From Helianthus annuus (taxonomy: Eukaryota; Streptophyta; Magnoliopsida; Asterales; Asteraceae): a DNA stretch of 64,000 bases. The notes under the pieces are model-generated. The model was given only the letters and a program-made list of their open reading frames with translations. It had not been told where the DNA came from and did not search any database. The stretch spans positions 156,709,880 through 156,773,879 of the forward strand of contig NC_035437.2 in assembly GCF_002127325.2 (NCBI RefSeq), in the 5' to 3' direction. The first letter of the stretch is position 1; every line of letters starts with the position of its first letter. The translations under genes and the position numbers were made by a program. Positions 11,327-22,506 of the stretch are shown in pieces.

Positions 11327-14300
11327 TTATTGAAATAAATGAGGGTACTTCTCCTTCATCGTGGACACTACCTCCCACGTGTATTCGGGACCTCTACGGG
11401 CATCCCATTTTACCTTCACTATAGGTATATACTTCCTGCGAAGTTTCTTAACCTGTCGATCCTCGATCGACACAGGTTTCTCAACGAACTTTAAGCTCTC
11501 GTCGATGTGTACATCTGTATGCGGTATCACCAATGATTCGTCAGCGAAACACTTCTTCAAGTTGCAGATGTGGAACACATTGTGGATACCACTGAGCTCC
11601 TTCGGTAAGTTTAATTTGTAGGCAACCGATCCGACACGTTCGATTACCTCGAAAGGTCCGATATATCTCGGGCTTAGCTTGCCTTTCTTATCGAATCGCA
11701 TCATCCCTTTCCAGGGTGATACCTTAAGCAAAACTTTGTCGCCTACTTCGAAATTGAAAGGCTTACGCTTCAAATCTGCGTAGCTTTTCTGCCTATCTCG
11801 GGCAGCTTTCAATCGATCGCGAATTTGGACAATCTTGTCCGTTGTTTCGAATATTATATCAGGTCCTGTCATCTGGACATCTCCAACTTCTGCCCAACAA
11901 ACGGGCGTTCTACACTTTCTACCATATAGAGCTTCAAAAGGTGCAGCCTTAATGCTCGTATGGTAGGTGTTGTTATAGGAGAACTCGACCAATGGTAGAT
12001 GGTTATCCCAACTGCCACCTAAGTCGATTGCACACGCACGAAGCATGTCTTCTAACGTTTGGATTGTACGCTCACTCTGTCCATCTGTTTGAGGGTGGTA
12101 AGCCGTACTGAAGTTCAAACGTGTACCCAAAGATTGCTGGAAGCTCTTCCAAAAGTGTGACGTGTATCTGGTATCTCTATCAGAGATAATAGACACAGAC
12201 ACGCCATGAAGGGCTACAATCTTGTCTACAAACAACTGGGCTAATATATCGGAGCTATGAGTCTCCTTTATGGGTAGGAAATGTGCTGACTTGGTCAGTC
12301 TATCGACTATTACCCATATTGTATCGTTTCCCTTCTTTGTCTTTGGCAACTTGGTGATGCAATCCATCGTTACCATTTCCCATTTCCACTCGGGAAGTTC
12401 AGGCTGTTGTAGCAAGCCTGACGGTTTTTGATGTTCAGCCTTTACTTGCGCACAAGTCAAGCACTTTGCTACACAGGTGGCTATAGACTTCTTCAAGCCT
12501 ATCCACCAAAAGTTCGCCTTTAAATCCTGATACATTTTATCAGCACCAGGATGAACGGAATATCGGGAACTATGGGCTTCCTGAAGGATAACGTCACGAA
12601 GACCTCCATAAACAGGAACCCATATCCTTCCATTCAATCTCAAAATTCCGTCTTTGCCATAGGATAACTGTTCCTCAGTTACCCCTATCTTTTCGTTGGA
12701 ATAGTTAGCTTCTGACACAGCTTCTTTCTGTGCGGCTAACAATCGCTCATTCAGTCTGTTCTTAATTTCAATGCTCTTGGCATTGATCCTTATTGGTTTC
12801 ACCCTTTCCTTCCTGCTCAAGGCATCTGCGACAACGTTGGCCTTGCCTGGATGGTATCTTATTTCACAGTCATAGTCGTTCAGAGTTTCCATCCAACGTT
12901 GCTGCCTCATATTCAAATCTTTCTGATTGAACAGGTGTTGGAGGCTTTTGTGATCAGAATAGATCACAAATTTAATGTCGTAAAGGTAATGCCTCCAAAG
13001 CTTTAGTGCAAATACAACGGCACCCAACTCCAAGTCATGGGTGGTGTAGTTCTTTTCATGCACTTTCAATTGTCGCGAAGCATAGGCAATCACTTTGCCC
13101 CTCTGCATAAGCGCACAACCCATACCGGTGTGCGATGCATCACAATAAACAATGAATTCTTCCATTCCGTCTGGCAATGTAAACACTGGAGCATTGCTCA
13201 ACTTTTGTTTGAGGATATCAAAAGCTTCTTGCTGCTTAGGGCCCCAATTAAACTTTATACTCTTCCTAGTCAAGGAAGTTAGGGGTGCAGCAATTCTTGA
13301 AAAATTTTCGATGAAGCATCTGTAGTATCCTGCTAGACCTAGGAAACTGCGAATCTCCGTAGGCGTCTTCGGCTCGTGCCAATTCATGATGGCTTCAACT
13401 TTAGCGGGATCCACTTGGATACCACGCTCGCTGACTACATGTCCAAGGAACTGGACCTCCCATAGCCAAAATTCACATTTAGAGAACTTGGCATAAAGCT
13501 TTTCTTGATGAAGCAACTTAAGAATACATCGGAGATGCTTCTCGTGGTCAGCTTGACTCTTGGAGTAAATGAGGATGTCATCGATGAAGACAATGACAAA
13601 TTTATCCAAATAAGGCTTACAAACGCGATGCATGAGATCCATGAATGCGGCAGGTGCATTAGTGAGCCCAAAAGGCATCACTAGGAACTCGAAATGACCA
13701 TAACGAGTCCTAAATGCAGTTTTGTGCACATCTTCATCCTTGACCTTCAATTGATGGTACCCTGAACTCAGGTCAATCTTGGAAAAGTAACTCGCTCCTT
13801 GCAACTGATCGAACAGATCGTCGATCCTAGGCAGAGGATACCTATTCTTGATCGTAACTTTGTTCAGCTCTCGGTAATCGATGCATAGACGCATCGAACC
13901 ATCTTTCTTCTTGACGAACAAGATTGGCGCTCCCCAAGGAGATGAACTGGGTCTAACAAAACCCTTGGCTAGCAGATCATCTAGCTGTGTCCTCAATTCT
14001 TTCATTTCCGTGGGTGCCAATCTATAAGGCGCTCTTGCGATAGGTGCGGCTCCTGGAATGATGTCGATACTGAATTCCACTTGCCTGTCTGGTGGCAAAC
14101 CAGGCAGTTCTTCCGGGAAGACTTCGGGGTAGTCAGAGATGACTGGGATGTCTTCGATCTTGGGCTTTTCCTCCCCAATAGTAACCTGTGCCATATAAAT
14201 GACACATCCTTTCTTCAAACATCTGGATGCCTTTAGCATAGATACTTGTGCAGGCAATCCATGTCGAGTATCTCCTTGGATGGTGAGCGGTTCTCCAGAC

Positions 14301-14823
14301 GGAGTCTTGATTACCACTTGTTTCTGGTTGCACACGATTTGGGCTTGGTTATGCGATAACCAATCCATACCCAATACTACGTAGAAACCAGCGAGTTTAA
14401 AGGGTAACAGGGATAAAGGAAATGAGTGATTCCTAATGGATATAACACATCCATCTAAAACAGTTGAAACTGTCCCCATAGTCCCATCAGCTAGTTCTAC
14501 TTCATATTTCACATTCAAGGTTTTAACAGGCAATTTTAATAATTCTCAGAACTTATCATCCACAAAGGATTTATCCACTCCAGAATCAAATAAGACTCTT
14601 GTGAATACATCATTGATAAGGAACGTACCGGTTATGACGTTGTCGTTCTGGATAGCCTCTTTAACATCCATCTGAAAGACCCTCGCATTGGTCTTTTTAC
14701 CTTCCTCAGCCTTCTTCGCTATCTTCGGGCAGTTAGTCTTGATGTGCCCTTTCTCGTTGCAACTATAGCAAGTTGCATCCTTGAGTTTCTTGCACTCAAG
14801 AGTCCTGTGCTCAGAGGACTTGC
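11327..14823 (-). pseudogene. Element 1 pol: protease, RT, RNase H, integrase, chromodomain-like end
   Basis: The ORF 11327-14533 (1,068 codons) is open from after the protease to the end. The same frame continues upstream to 14823 with a CCHC knuckle (CYSCNEKGHIKTNC) and the protease motif DSGVDKSF, but a TGA at 14542-14544 separates the two. The protease motif has V where DSGA is usual. RT motifs [13 protein letters not shown] and [10 protein letters not shown] are present. RNase H starts at VYCDASHTG. Integrase shows the HHCC region (HPGADKMY to CLTCAQVK) and D-D-E landmarks TMDC, SDRDTRY and DGQSERT. The last 50 or so residues ([12 protein letters not shown] to YTWEVV) match the degenerate chromodomain of Tekay-like elements, thought to guide integration. 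Upstream of 14829 gag-pol is cut by element 2. Confidence 0.9.
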
Positions 14824-15093
14824 ATATCTGTAACAACTCTCATTAAAATTAATAATTAGAATGGTAATTAGCTATTAAGAAAACCCTAATTGAGACACCC
14901 AAGTAATTCTGCACTAACCCTAAAATTTTCATAACAATCGGAATCAGGATCAGAGCCCCTAAAACTCAGGGGGGGGGGGGTTAAACCCTAGTAACGTTTA
15001 TCCTCTAACTTGCTGGAGAAGTAAAATTTCGTTGATTAAACAACTCATCCAAGCTACTGGGACACGAACCTACCCTACCCTAAATTGTTACCC

Positions 15094-15163
15094 GTCGCGA
15101 CACGCGACAGGACCAGGTCTCCCTGTCGCGACACGCGGGGGAGTCCAATTTTCAGTATAAATA
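15094..15163 (+). promoter_or_regulatory. Element 2 LTR promoter: paired CGCG palindromes and TATA box
   Basis: GTCGCGACACGCGAC at 15094-15108 and GTCGCGACACGCG at 15125-15137 are 31 bp apart, start to start. TATAAATA follows at 15156-15163. The identical arrangement is at 22770-22839 in the 3' LTR. Equivalent pairs occur in the LTRs of the other families in this window. Confidence 0.7.
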
Positions 15164-15633
15164 GAAGGGGTTGGGAATTGAATTCAGATGTTCATTCGAC
15201 GGAAAAACTCATAATATACGTTGAGTTATGCTTAAATTACTACCAAACACACACTAATATCGAACTGCTGCCGCGGAACAGGGTAATTACTCGATCGCTA
15301 TTACGATTCAGTTTCCGGGATCAATATACCCAAAGAATGTCTAAGTGCCGCCCACATTGGGCTATGCTTTGTCGTTTGTCGGTAATCCGATAAATGAGTT
15401 GAAGCATTGTACTTTGTCGTTGTCGATAATTCGATAATGAGTTGAAGTACTATACTTTGTCGTTTGTCATTTTGATAAATGAGTTGAAGTATTGCACTTG
15501 GTCATTCATTGCGAGTATTTGATCTCGGGAAATTATCGTAACTGCTGTATTGATCACTAACTCTGTTTTGTGTGCATTATTGTGAAATTAGGTTAACAGG
15601 GATAAAATCATATTCTGTCAGTACTAAATCTGC

Positions 15634-15642
15634 AATGTGAGT
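15634..15642 (+). promoter_or_regulatory. Candidate 5' splice donor in the LTR leader
   Basis: AAT/GTGAGT matches the donor consensus well and lies about 470 bp after the TATA box, so inside the transcribed leader. The surrounding word AATGTGAGTCATTC is conserved in the diverged LTRs at 41276-42959 and 44474-45974. It could pair with the CAG acceptors before ORF1, ORF2 and gag. Splicing itself is inferred. Confidence 0.4.
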
Positions 15643-16324
15643 CATTCTCTTTTTATCAATTGTTTTACAATACTCCAAACCAATTTTTCAAAGTTATAAT
15701 TACAGTGATTAAGTTTATGTAATCACCAAATTACAGCCGGTATGTGGGGTATTGTGCACAGTATTATTATTGTTTTAATCACATTAGGTGGGCGAGCCTA
15801 AAAGAAAGTGATATACGTCACTCATTGGGCCAGCCAATGGTGATATGACCACAGTCACAGAGCTGGTCTGTGACAAATACCTATTCTTGAAATGTTGGTT
15901 GATAATAAACATATGTAAAAACTCTTAATACTGTGAATTATAACAAATGTGTCATTTTCAGTAAAATGAATGATTCACTCAGTATTTCCCCGCTGACAAA
16001 ATCTTTTTCAAACATGTTTCAGGTGATCTGCTGTAAATCAGGAAAAGTGCTGAGGAGCATTTCAAGCTTAAAATAGTGGCTCAATATAAAATGAATAAAG
16101 ATGTTTTAAAATAAGAATTTATCACTAAACTTATGTATTGTAAATTATCGGGGTTTTATCCCGAATTGTGAAATAAAAATAATCGGGAAAAATTTAGCTT
16201 CACAACGATCCTGATGTTCAAAATTTTCCGCTGCTAAAACTTAATTAAACAAATATCACGGGGTTTCTGTCCCGCGGCTCCGGAAACAGGTAAAACCGGG
16301 TCGGGGGCCGTGACAGAAACGAGG

Positions 16325-16338
16325 TGGTATCAGAGCCA
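16325..16338 (+). other. Element 2 primer binding site, tRNA-iMet type
   Basis: TGGTATCAGAGCCA begins 9 nt after the LTR end. This is the usual complement of the 3' end of initiator methionine tRNA used by plant retrotransposons. Confidence 0.9.
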
Positions 16339-16443
16339 CTGAGTTAAGCTAATTAAGTATTTAACCGATACTTAATTTTTCCTGATTACTATTATGTGAT
16401 TATGTGATTATGTGCTTTTAACTGATTATTTGTTAGTTACAGT

Positions 16444-16768
16444 ATGGGTAAACAAAAGTTGCAAGATATCTATCTTAAATTAGATAGATCAATTTACGAG
16501 AAAGGAAGTTCGTCTAAAACTAAAATTTCAAAGCTCCCTACGATTCCTGAGGAAGGAATATTTGTGCAAAAAGCGAATTATGAAAATCCGCTTTCTCCTA
16601 GAGAAAGGAATATGATTATTAAGAAAAGTAAGGAGCAAATCAGAGAAAAGAAAATTTAAAAAGGAAACCTTGGAGTTACTTAAGAAATCCCCTTGGGAAG
16701 ATAAACTCGATGAAAAATGGGCAAATTTATATATGCTAGCCACTGTGGCAGAACATGCAAATCTTTAA
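16444..16768 (+). pseudogene. Element 2 ORF1 (about 100 aa, unknown), frameshifted
   Basis: It begins MGKQKLQDIYLKLD and is the counterpart of the intact 101-aa ORF1 of elements 3 and 4. The frame is lost near 16650 in an A-rich stretch and resumes one frame over. From about 16665 it encodes SPWEDK, then a segment ending in EHANL before TAA at 16766. The start codon lies one base after TTACAG. I do not recognise a domain; the protein is short, polar and basic. Role unknown. Confidence 0.65.
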
Positions 16769-16952
16769 AGATGCCCTAAAATTTGCAAGCAGTACTTCCC
16801 AATAAGTAAATAAATAAAAGTGAAATAAATTTGAGTGTGTTTTCCTGTATTTTGTACAAATAGTGTGCAATAAAACTTCCATGTTATTTGTTAAACTTTG
16901 TTCCAAAGTTTTAACTTGATATTTTATGCATTTTGCATATATGCTACACAGC

Positions 16953-17756
16953 ATGAACGAAATATCTGAAGCTTTTCAGAACCTCAATCTGTACCCAGTG
17001 AACATAGAAGTTTCTCATGAATTCACGGGATATCTTGCTGATGTGGACCAACCTGTAAAACTCCCTACTTCACCAGTGACCAAACCAAAAAGGAGGCCAA
17101 AGAAAAATTATGTATGGGGAAGCCGTATACGTAAGAAAAAGTCAGTTACAAAAACCCCTAAAACTAGTAAACCTTTAGACAAAGGAAAAGCGATTGTAAT
17201 CCAGGAAAACCCTAATCCGCAAGAACAAGAAACTGAAGCTAATAATGAGGTTAGGCAAATGGAGGAGCAGTTCGATCAGTATTCTCAGGAAATAGAAATA
17301 GAAATAGAAATAGGGCAAGGTTCTAACCCAACCCAGGTAGAAGTTGGAGAAAGTTCTAATCAAACCAAAAGAGTTACTTTTCAGGATCAGATAGATATTT
17401 TACTAGAAAAATGTGAGACTATGCAACCTGCCAGTCCGGGTATTTTTACTTATCCTATCGAAAACCCAATTCCTATTAATTTTGCACCAACCATCACTGA
17501 ACCAATAGTCCATAACCAACCTGTAGAAATGGAAGAATGGTGGACCAACGATTGGCAATTTCAAAATATTGTCAATAACGCTTACTCATTTCTTCCACAG
17601 TTTGACCCAGAACCCCTACCCAATCCACCAATGAGCAATGAGAATTTGGCTGAACTTCGCCATTTCGGTGAAGAGTTGATGGATGCAGGGAATAGAATTA
17701 GGGAGATAGGGGGACAGATTGCCTGGAAGTATGACGAGAGGGAACTTCGTTTTTAG
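16953..17756 (+). CDS. Element 2 ORF2, pre-gag protein of unknown function
   Basis: The ORF is open from 16926, but I prefer the ATG at 16953, which follows a splice-acceptor-like CTACACAG by one base and gives 267 aa. The N-terminus MNEISEAFQNLNLYPV and the last 75 residues (from EEWWTNDWQF) are strongly conserved with elements 3 and 4; by eye about 82% of the C-terminal block is identical. The middle is a divergent Lys/Glu-rich linker containing KRVTFQDQ. The conserved end is rich in Trp, Phe and Pro. There is no match I recognise to gag, envelope, protease or movement proteins. Its conservation argues for a function in the element's life cycle, but the role is unknown. Confidence 0.75.
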   Translation: MNEISEAFQNLNLYPVNIEVSHEFTGYLADVDQPVKLPTSPVTKPKRRPKKNYVWGSRIRKKKSVTKTPKTSKPLDKGKAIVIQENPNPQEQETEANNEVRQMEEQFDQYSQEIEIEIEIGQGSNPTQVEVGESSNQTKRVTFQDQIDILLEKCETMQPASPGIFTYPIENPIPINFAPTITEPIVHNQPVEMEEWWTNDWQFQNIVNNAYSFLPQFDPEPLPNPPMSNENLAELRHFGEELMDAGNRIREIGGQIAWKYDERELRF

Positions 17757-17990
17757 GATAACAAGTAGGAAAGTGGTGAAGCTATCTTTGTGTAATAGTA
17801 AAAGTAAATAGCAAAACCAGTTGTAACATAACGAATAAAACGTTGTAAAATATCGGTGTGTATTGATGCATACTATACTGATATGAAATAGAATCGAGAA
17901 ATCGATAATTTTGGCTTTATGTGCTTTAAATTGTTTGAATTATTTGTATAAATTGTTAATTGCTAATTATTCATAATAACTTATCATCAG

Positions 17991-18776
17991 ATGGCAAATA
18001 ACGATAACGAACCAGTAAATGAAGTTAATCAATCGGAGCAACACCCAGAAGATCAATATAAGACCAAACAAGATATTGAAAATATGGTTGCCCAAGGAAT
18101 AGCCAACGCAATTCCAATGTTCGTTGCTGCTATGAAAAATCCAACCGATCCGCAACATATTATACCTAGCAAACATACTATCGAAGATAATTTCAGTAAT
18201 AGTATAAACGGGGGCAATGATCATATAAATCATGACAATGAATCTCAGCACACGCAGCGCCCTAAGAAACGAAAGGCTGCAGCACCTGGTTGCACTTTCA
18301 AAGAATTTCTTGCTTGTAAACCCGCTGAATTTGCAGGCAATGAAGGAGCAACTGCAACACTGCGATGGTTAGAGAAAACCGAAGCAGTAATTGCAATAAG
18401 TAAATGTGCTGACGAAGATCAAGTCATGTATGCCTCAAATCTGTTTAAGGAAGGAGCACTAGAATGGTGGAACACAGTGCTACAAGCAAAAGGAAGACGA
18501 GAGGCTTATGCTATGACTTGGGAAGAATTTAAGAATCTTGTCGAAAGAAAATTCTGTCCTGAATATGAAAAGGAACAAATGGCAAATAAATTCCTAAATC
18601 ATCGAATGACCGGAGTAGATTGTCGTGGTTATACTTCGACATTCTTCGAATATGCGAGAGTGGTACCTAACCTGGCTTCGCCAGAACCAGTACTTATTTC
18701 TCGATATATTTGGGGATTAATTAGCGAAATTCGCAATATCGTTAAGGCTGTCCTCGCACTATTGATGATGCAGTGG
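17991..18776 (+). pseudogene. Element 2 gag (capsid part), frameshifted at its end
   Basis: It starts at ATG directly after ATCATCAG. It has an acidic N-terminus and then the retrotransposon gag capsid region with landmarks FAGNEGATATLRWLEKTE, ALEWWNTVLQAKG, TWEEFKNLVERKFCP and [17 protein letters not shown]. Near 18750 a 4-base loss relative to elements 3 and 4 shifts the frame. The original open frame ends at 18782; the gag C-terminus continues in the next frame, which overlaps from 18773. Gag would form the virus-like particle. Confidence 0.85.
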
Positions 18777-20890
18777 AATTAGCTAATACCTTAACCGATG
18801 AACTAATCCGTACAAGAGATGAAGATAGGAAGAAAGAATTGGCTCAGAAAATTACCCAAGGATTTAGGGTAGGTAATAGTAGTAATTTAAAGAAAAGAGG
18901 AACAGGGCAATCTTCAAATGTGCCATTATGCAAATTTTGCAAAAAGAGACATTTTGGAAAATGTAATAGAATTTGCAATTTTTGCAAAACAACCGGACAT
19001 CGGGAAGAAAACTGCAGAAAGAAAACCATAATTTGTTATAATTGTGGAGAAGCTGGACATATCAAACCAGAGTGTCCTAAGTTAATCAACCCAGCAGACA
19101 ACAAACCCAAGGCAGCTGAAGGAACTACTAAGAAGAATGTTAGAGCATTTCAGCTGACTACTCAAGAAGCAGAACTCATTCCGGATGTGAACGCCGGTAC
19201 GTTTTTAGTCCACAACGTCTATGCAAAAGTATTATTTGACTCTGGTGCGAACCAAAGTTTTATAAATACTTCATTTTGTCAAGCTCTTAAGTTACCATTA
19301 ACTACAGTTAGGCAGATCTTTACAGTCGAAACTGCAGATGGGAATTCCATAGAAATTAATCAGGTTTTGCAAAAAGTAGAAATAGAACTTTCAGGTCATA
19401 AGTTTGTTGCAAACCTATTGCCTATGAAATTAGCTGAGTTTGATGTTGTGTTAGGAATGGATTGGTTAATAGCCAACCATGCTCAAATCATATGTGATAG
19501 AAATTCTATAGAAATTCAAGCACCTACTGGAGAGGTAATTAAGATTTCAGGAGATAAACCTCGGAAACCATTGAAGTTCATATCAGTAATGAAAATTGCT
19601 AATTATGAACGGAACCAAGGAATAGTATATATGATTTCCGTAATCATTTGTACTAAAGGCAAAGAACTCAAGGAAATTCCTGTAGTGTTAGAGTACCCAG
19701 ATGTATTTCCGGAAGATTTACCTGGGTTACCACCAGACAGAGAAGTAGAATTTAGGATTCATCTAATCCCAGGAACTACACCGATAGCCAAGGCGCCATA
19801 TCGATTAGCTCCTACCGAAATGCTAGAATTGAAAAAGCAATTAGATGAATTACTAAGCAAGGGATTTATACAACCTAGTTCATCCCCTTGGGGTGCACCA
19901 GTGTTGTTTGTGAAAAAGAAAGATGGATCAATGAGAATGTGTATTGATTATAGAGAATTAAATAAAGTTACAATTAAGAATCGATACCCATTACCTAGGA
20001 TTGATGATCTTTTCGATCAATTACAAGGAGCTAGGTATTTCTCTAAGATAGACTTAAGATCTGGATACCATCAATTGAAAGTTCAAGAAGAAGACATACC
20101 TAAAACTGCTTTCAGAACTAGGTATGGTCATTATGAGTTTACAGTTATGCCCTTCGGATTAACCAATGCCCCAGCTGCATTCATGGACATGATGAACAGA
20201 ATCTGTAAACCATATTTGGATAAATTTGTGATCGTGTTTATTGACGATATACTTATTTATTCCAAAAGTCAAGCCGAGCATTGTCAGCATTTACATGCAC
20301 TCTTAACTTTGTTAAGAAAAGAAAAGCTGTACGCTAAATTCTCAAAGTGTGAATTTTGGTTACAAGAAATACAATTCTTAGGCCACATGGTGAATCACGA
20401 AGGTATTCACGTAGATCCTGCTAAGATCGAAGCCATTACTAACTGGAAGGTTCCACAAACTGCAATGGAAATTAGAAGTTTTATAGGTTTAGCCGGTTAT
20501 TATAGACGGTTTATTAAGGATTTCTCCAAAATAGCTGTACCATTAACTAAGCTAACCTGTAAAGCCACTAAGTTTGAATGGGGGCCAAAGCAAGAAAAAG
20601 CCTTTAGAATCTTAAAGCGGAAATTAACCAATGCGCCAATCTTAGCCTTACCAGAAGGAACGGAAGATTTTGAAGTATACTGTGATGCTTCAAAATTAGG
20701 ATACGGATGTGTGTTGATGCACCGCAAGAAGGTAATTGCGTATGCCTCTAGACAATTGAAAAAGCACGAAGAAAACTATACGACTCATGATTTAGAACTA
20801 GGAGCCATAGTTTTTGCCCTTAAGATTTGGAGACATTATCTGTATGGAAGTAAGTTTACTGTTTATACAGACCACAAGAGTTTAAGGTAA
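18773..20890 (+). pseudogene. Element 2 gag C-terminus, protease, RT and start of RNase H
   Basis: Zinc knuckles [14 protein letters not shown] and [14 protein letters not shown] are near residues 66-100. The protease motif is [11 protein letters not shown] carries [13 protein letters not shown] and [10 protein letters not shown]. RNase H begins at [11 protein letters not shown]. The frame ends at 20888-20890, where about 22 bp present in element 3 (encoding YIFGQKEL) are missing, creating a stop. RT itself is uninterrupted. Confidence 0.9.
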
Positions 20891-20892
20891 AC

Positions 20893-21918
20893 ATGAGGCA
20901 AAGAAGATGGATGGAAGTCTTGAGTGATTATGACTGTGATATTCAATATCACGAAGGAAAAGCAAACGTAGTCGCTGACGCCTTAAGTCGTAAATATCAT
21001 GAAAAACAAAAGCGAGTCCGTGCTCTTAGCATAAATCTACAAGTAGATTTAAGAGAACAAGTGAAGGAAATCCAGAAAACAACAATCAAGGACAATACCG
21101 AAGGAATGAAAGGTTATCTAAAAGAATTAGAACAAGGAAATGATGGAATTTGGAAATTCCACAAAAGCAGAATTTGGGTACCTAAGCAAGGAGATTTAAG
21201 ATCGAAAATTTTAGAGGAAGCTCATAAATCTAGGTATACTGTACACCCAGGAAACAATAAGATGTACCAAGATTTAAGAAAGAACTTCTGGTGGATAGGA
21301 ATGAAAAAGGATATAGCTAAATATGTATCTAAGTGTTTAACTTGTTTACAAGTTAAAGCGGAACACCAGAAACCCTCAGGTCTATTACAACATTTAGAAA
21401 TGCCTGTATGGAAATGGGAACTCATAACAATGGACTTTGTTACTAAGTTACCCAAAACCAGAAAAGGTAATGATGCAATTTGGGTAATCGTGGACCGATT
21501 AACCAAATCAGCTCATTTTCTACCCATAAAAGAAACCTTTAACATGGAAAGGTTAGCCAAGTTGTATGTGGATGAAATAGTATCCTTACATGGAGTCCCA
21601 CTCTCCATCGTATCGGATAGAGATAGTCGTTTCACTTCCCGATTTTGGACAAGTTTTCAAGAATCAATGGGAACCCGACTCAATCTCAGTACTGCGTATC
21701 ATCCACAAACTGATGGACAAAGTGAAAGGACAATCCAAACTCTGGAAGACATGCTCCGAGCATGTGTAATTGACTTTGGAGGTAATTGGGATAACCATTT
21801 ACCATTAATTGAATTCTCCTATAACAATAGTTATCATTCAAGTATCGAAGCTGCACCATTCGAAGCACTGTACGGACGTAAGTGCAGAACTCCAGTATGT
21901 TGGGCAGAAATCGGATAA
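20893..21918 (+). pseudogene. Element 2 RNase H end and integrase core
   Basis: It continues after the 22-bp deletion with MRQRRWME and [13 protein letters not shown]. Then comes the integrase HHCC zinc region ([13 protein letters not shown] to CLTCLQVK) and catalytic landmarks [16 protein letters not shown] and DGQSERT. The frame ends in TAA at 21916-21918, where element 3 has GAA; this is a single-base nonsense change, since the downstream frame is the same. Confidence 0.88.
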
Positions 21919-22470
21919 AGTCAATTAACAGGTCCTGAAATTGTACAAGAAACTACTGACAAGATAACTCAGATCAAGGAAAGACTGAAAACAGCTAGAG
22001 ATCGCCAGAAGAGTTATGCAGACAATCGTCGCAAACCGCTTGAATTCCAAATAGGAGACAAGGTACTTTTAAAAGTATCTCCTTGGAAAGGTGTTGTAAG
22101 ATTCGGTAAGAAAGGGAAACTGAGTCCCCGATATGTTGGACCATTTCCAGTGATTCAACGAATCGGACCAGTTGCTTATCGCTTACAACTACCAGAAGAA
22201 CTAGCTGGAGTACATGATGTATTTCATGTATCCAACCTTAAGAAATGTTTATCAGATGAATCTCTGGTAGTACCTCTTCAAGACATAGAGGTAAATGAAA
22301 AACTGAAATTCATAGAAAAACCTTTACAAATAGAAGACCGGAAAGTCAAATTCCTCAAACACAAGCGACTTGTGTTGGTAAAAGTCAAATGGAGTTCCAA
22401 GAAAGGACCGGAATACACTTGGGAATTAGAGTCAGAAATGAAGCGCAAGTATCCTCATCTATTCCAGTGA
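21919..22470 (+). pseudogene. Element 2 integrase C-terminus and chromodomain-like end
   Basis: This stays in frame with the preceding integrase after the nonsense codon. It carries the GPY-type region ([10 protein letters not shown]) and [15 protein letters not shown] terminal chromodomain-like segment follows ([13 protein letters not shown] to YTWELESEM). The chromodomain would guide integration into chromatin. Confidence 0.85.
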
Positions 22471-22493
22471 ATCTCGAGGACGAGATTTTTCCT

Positions 22494-22506
22494 AAGGTGG
22501 GGAGGA
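22494..22506 (+). other. Element 2 polypurine tract
   Basis: AAGGTGGGGAGGA directly precedes the 3' LTR start TGTAACAAC. Confidence 0.85.

Larger units (their letters stand above)
14829..16315 (+). repeat. Element 2 5' LTR
   Basis: Length 1,487 bp, TG...CA ends. It carries paired CGCG palindromes at 15094-15108 and 15125-15137, a TATA box at 15156-15163 and a donor-like AAT/GTGAGT at 15634-15642. A run of 12 G lies near 14969. A 102-codon ORF at 15085-15393 is repeated in the other LTR and is not a convincing gene. Confidence 0.95.

Noticed and set aside
15085..15393. 102-aa ORF, also at 22761-23069
   Set aside because: It lies in the element 2 LTR across the TATA box and transcription start; its repetition only reflects the two LTRs.
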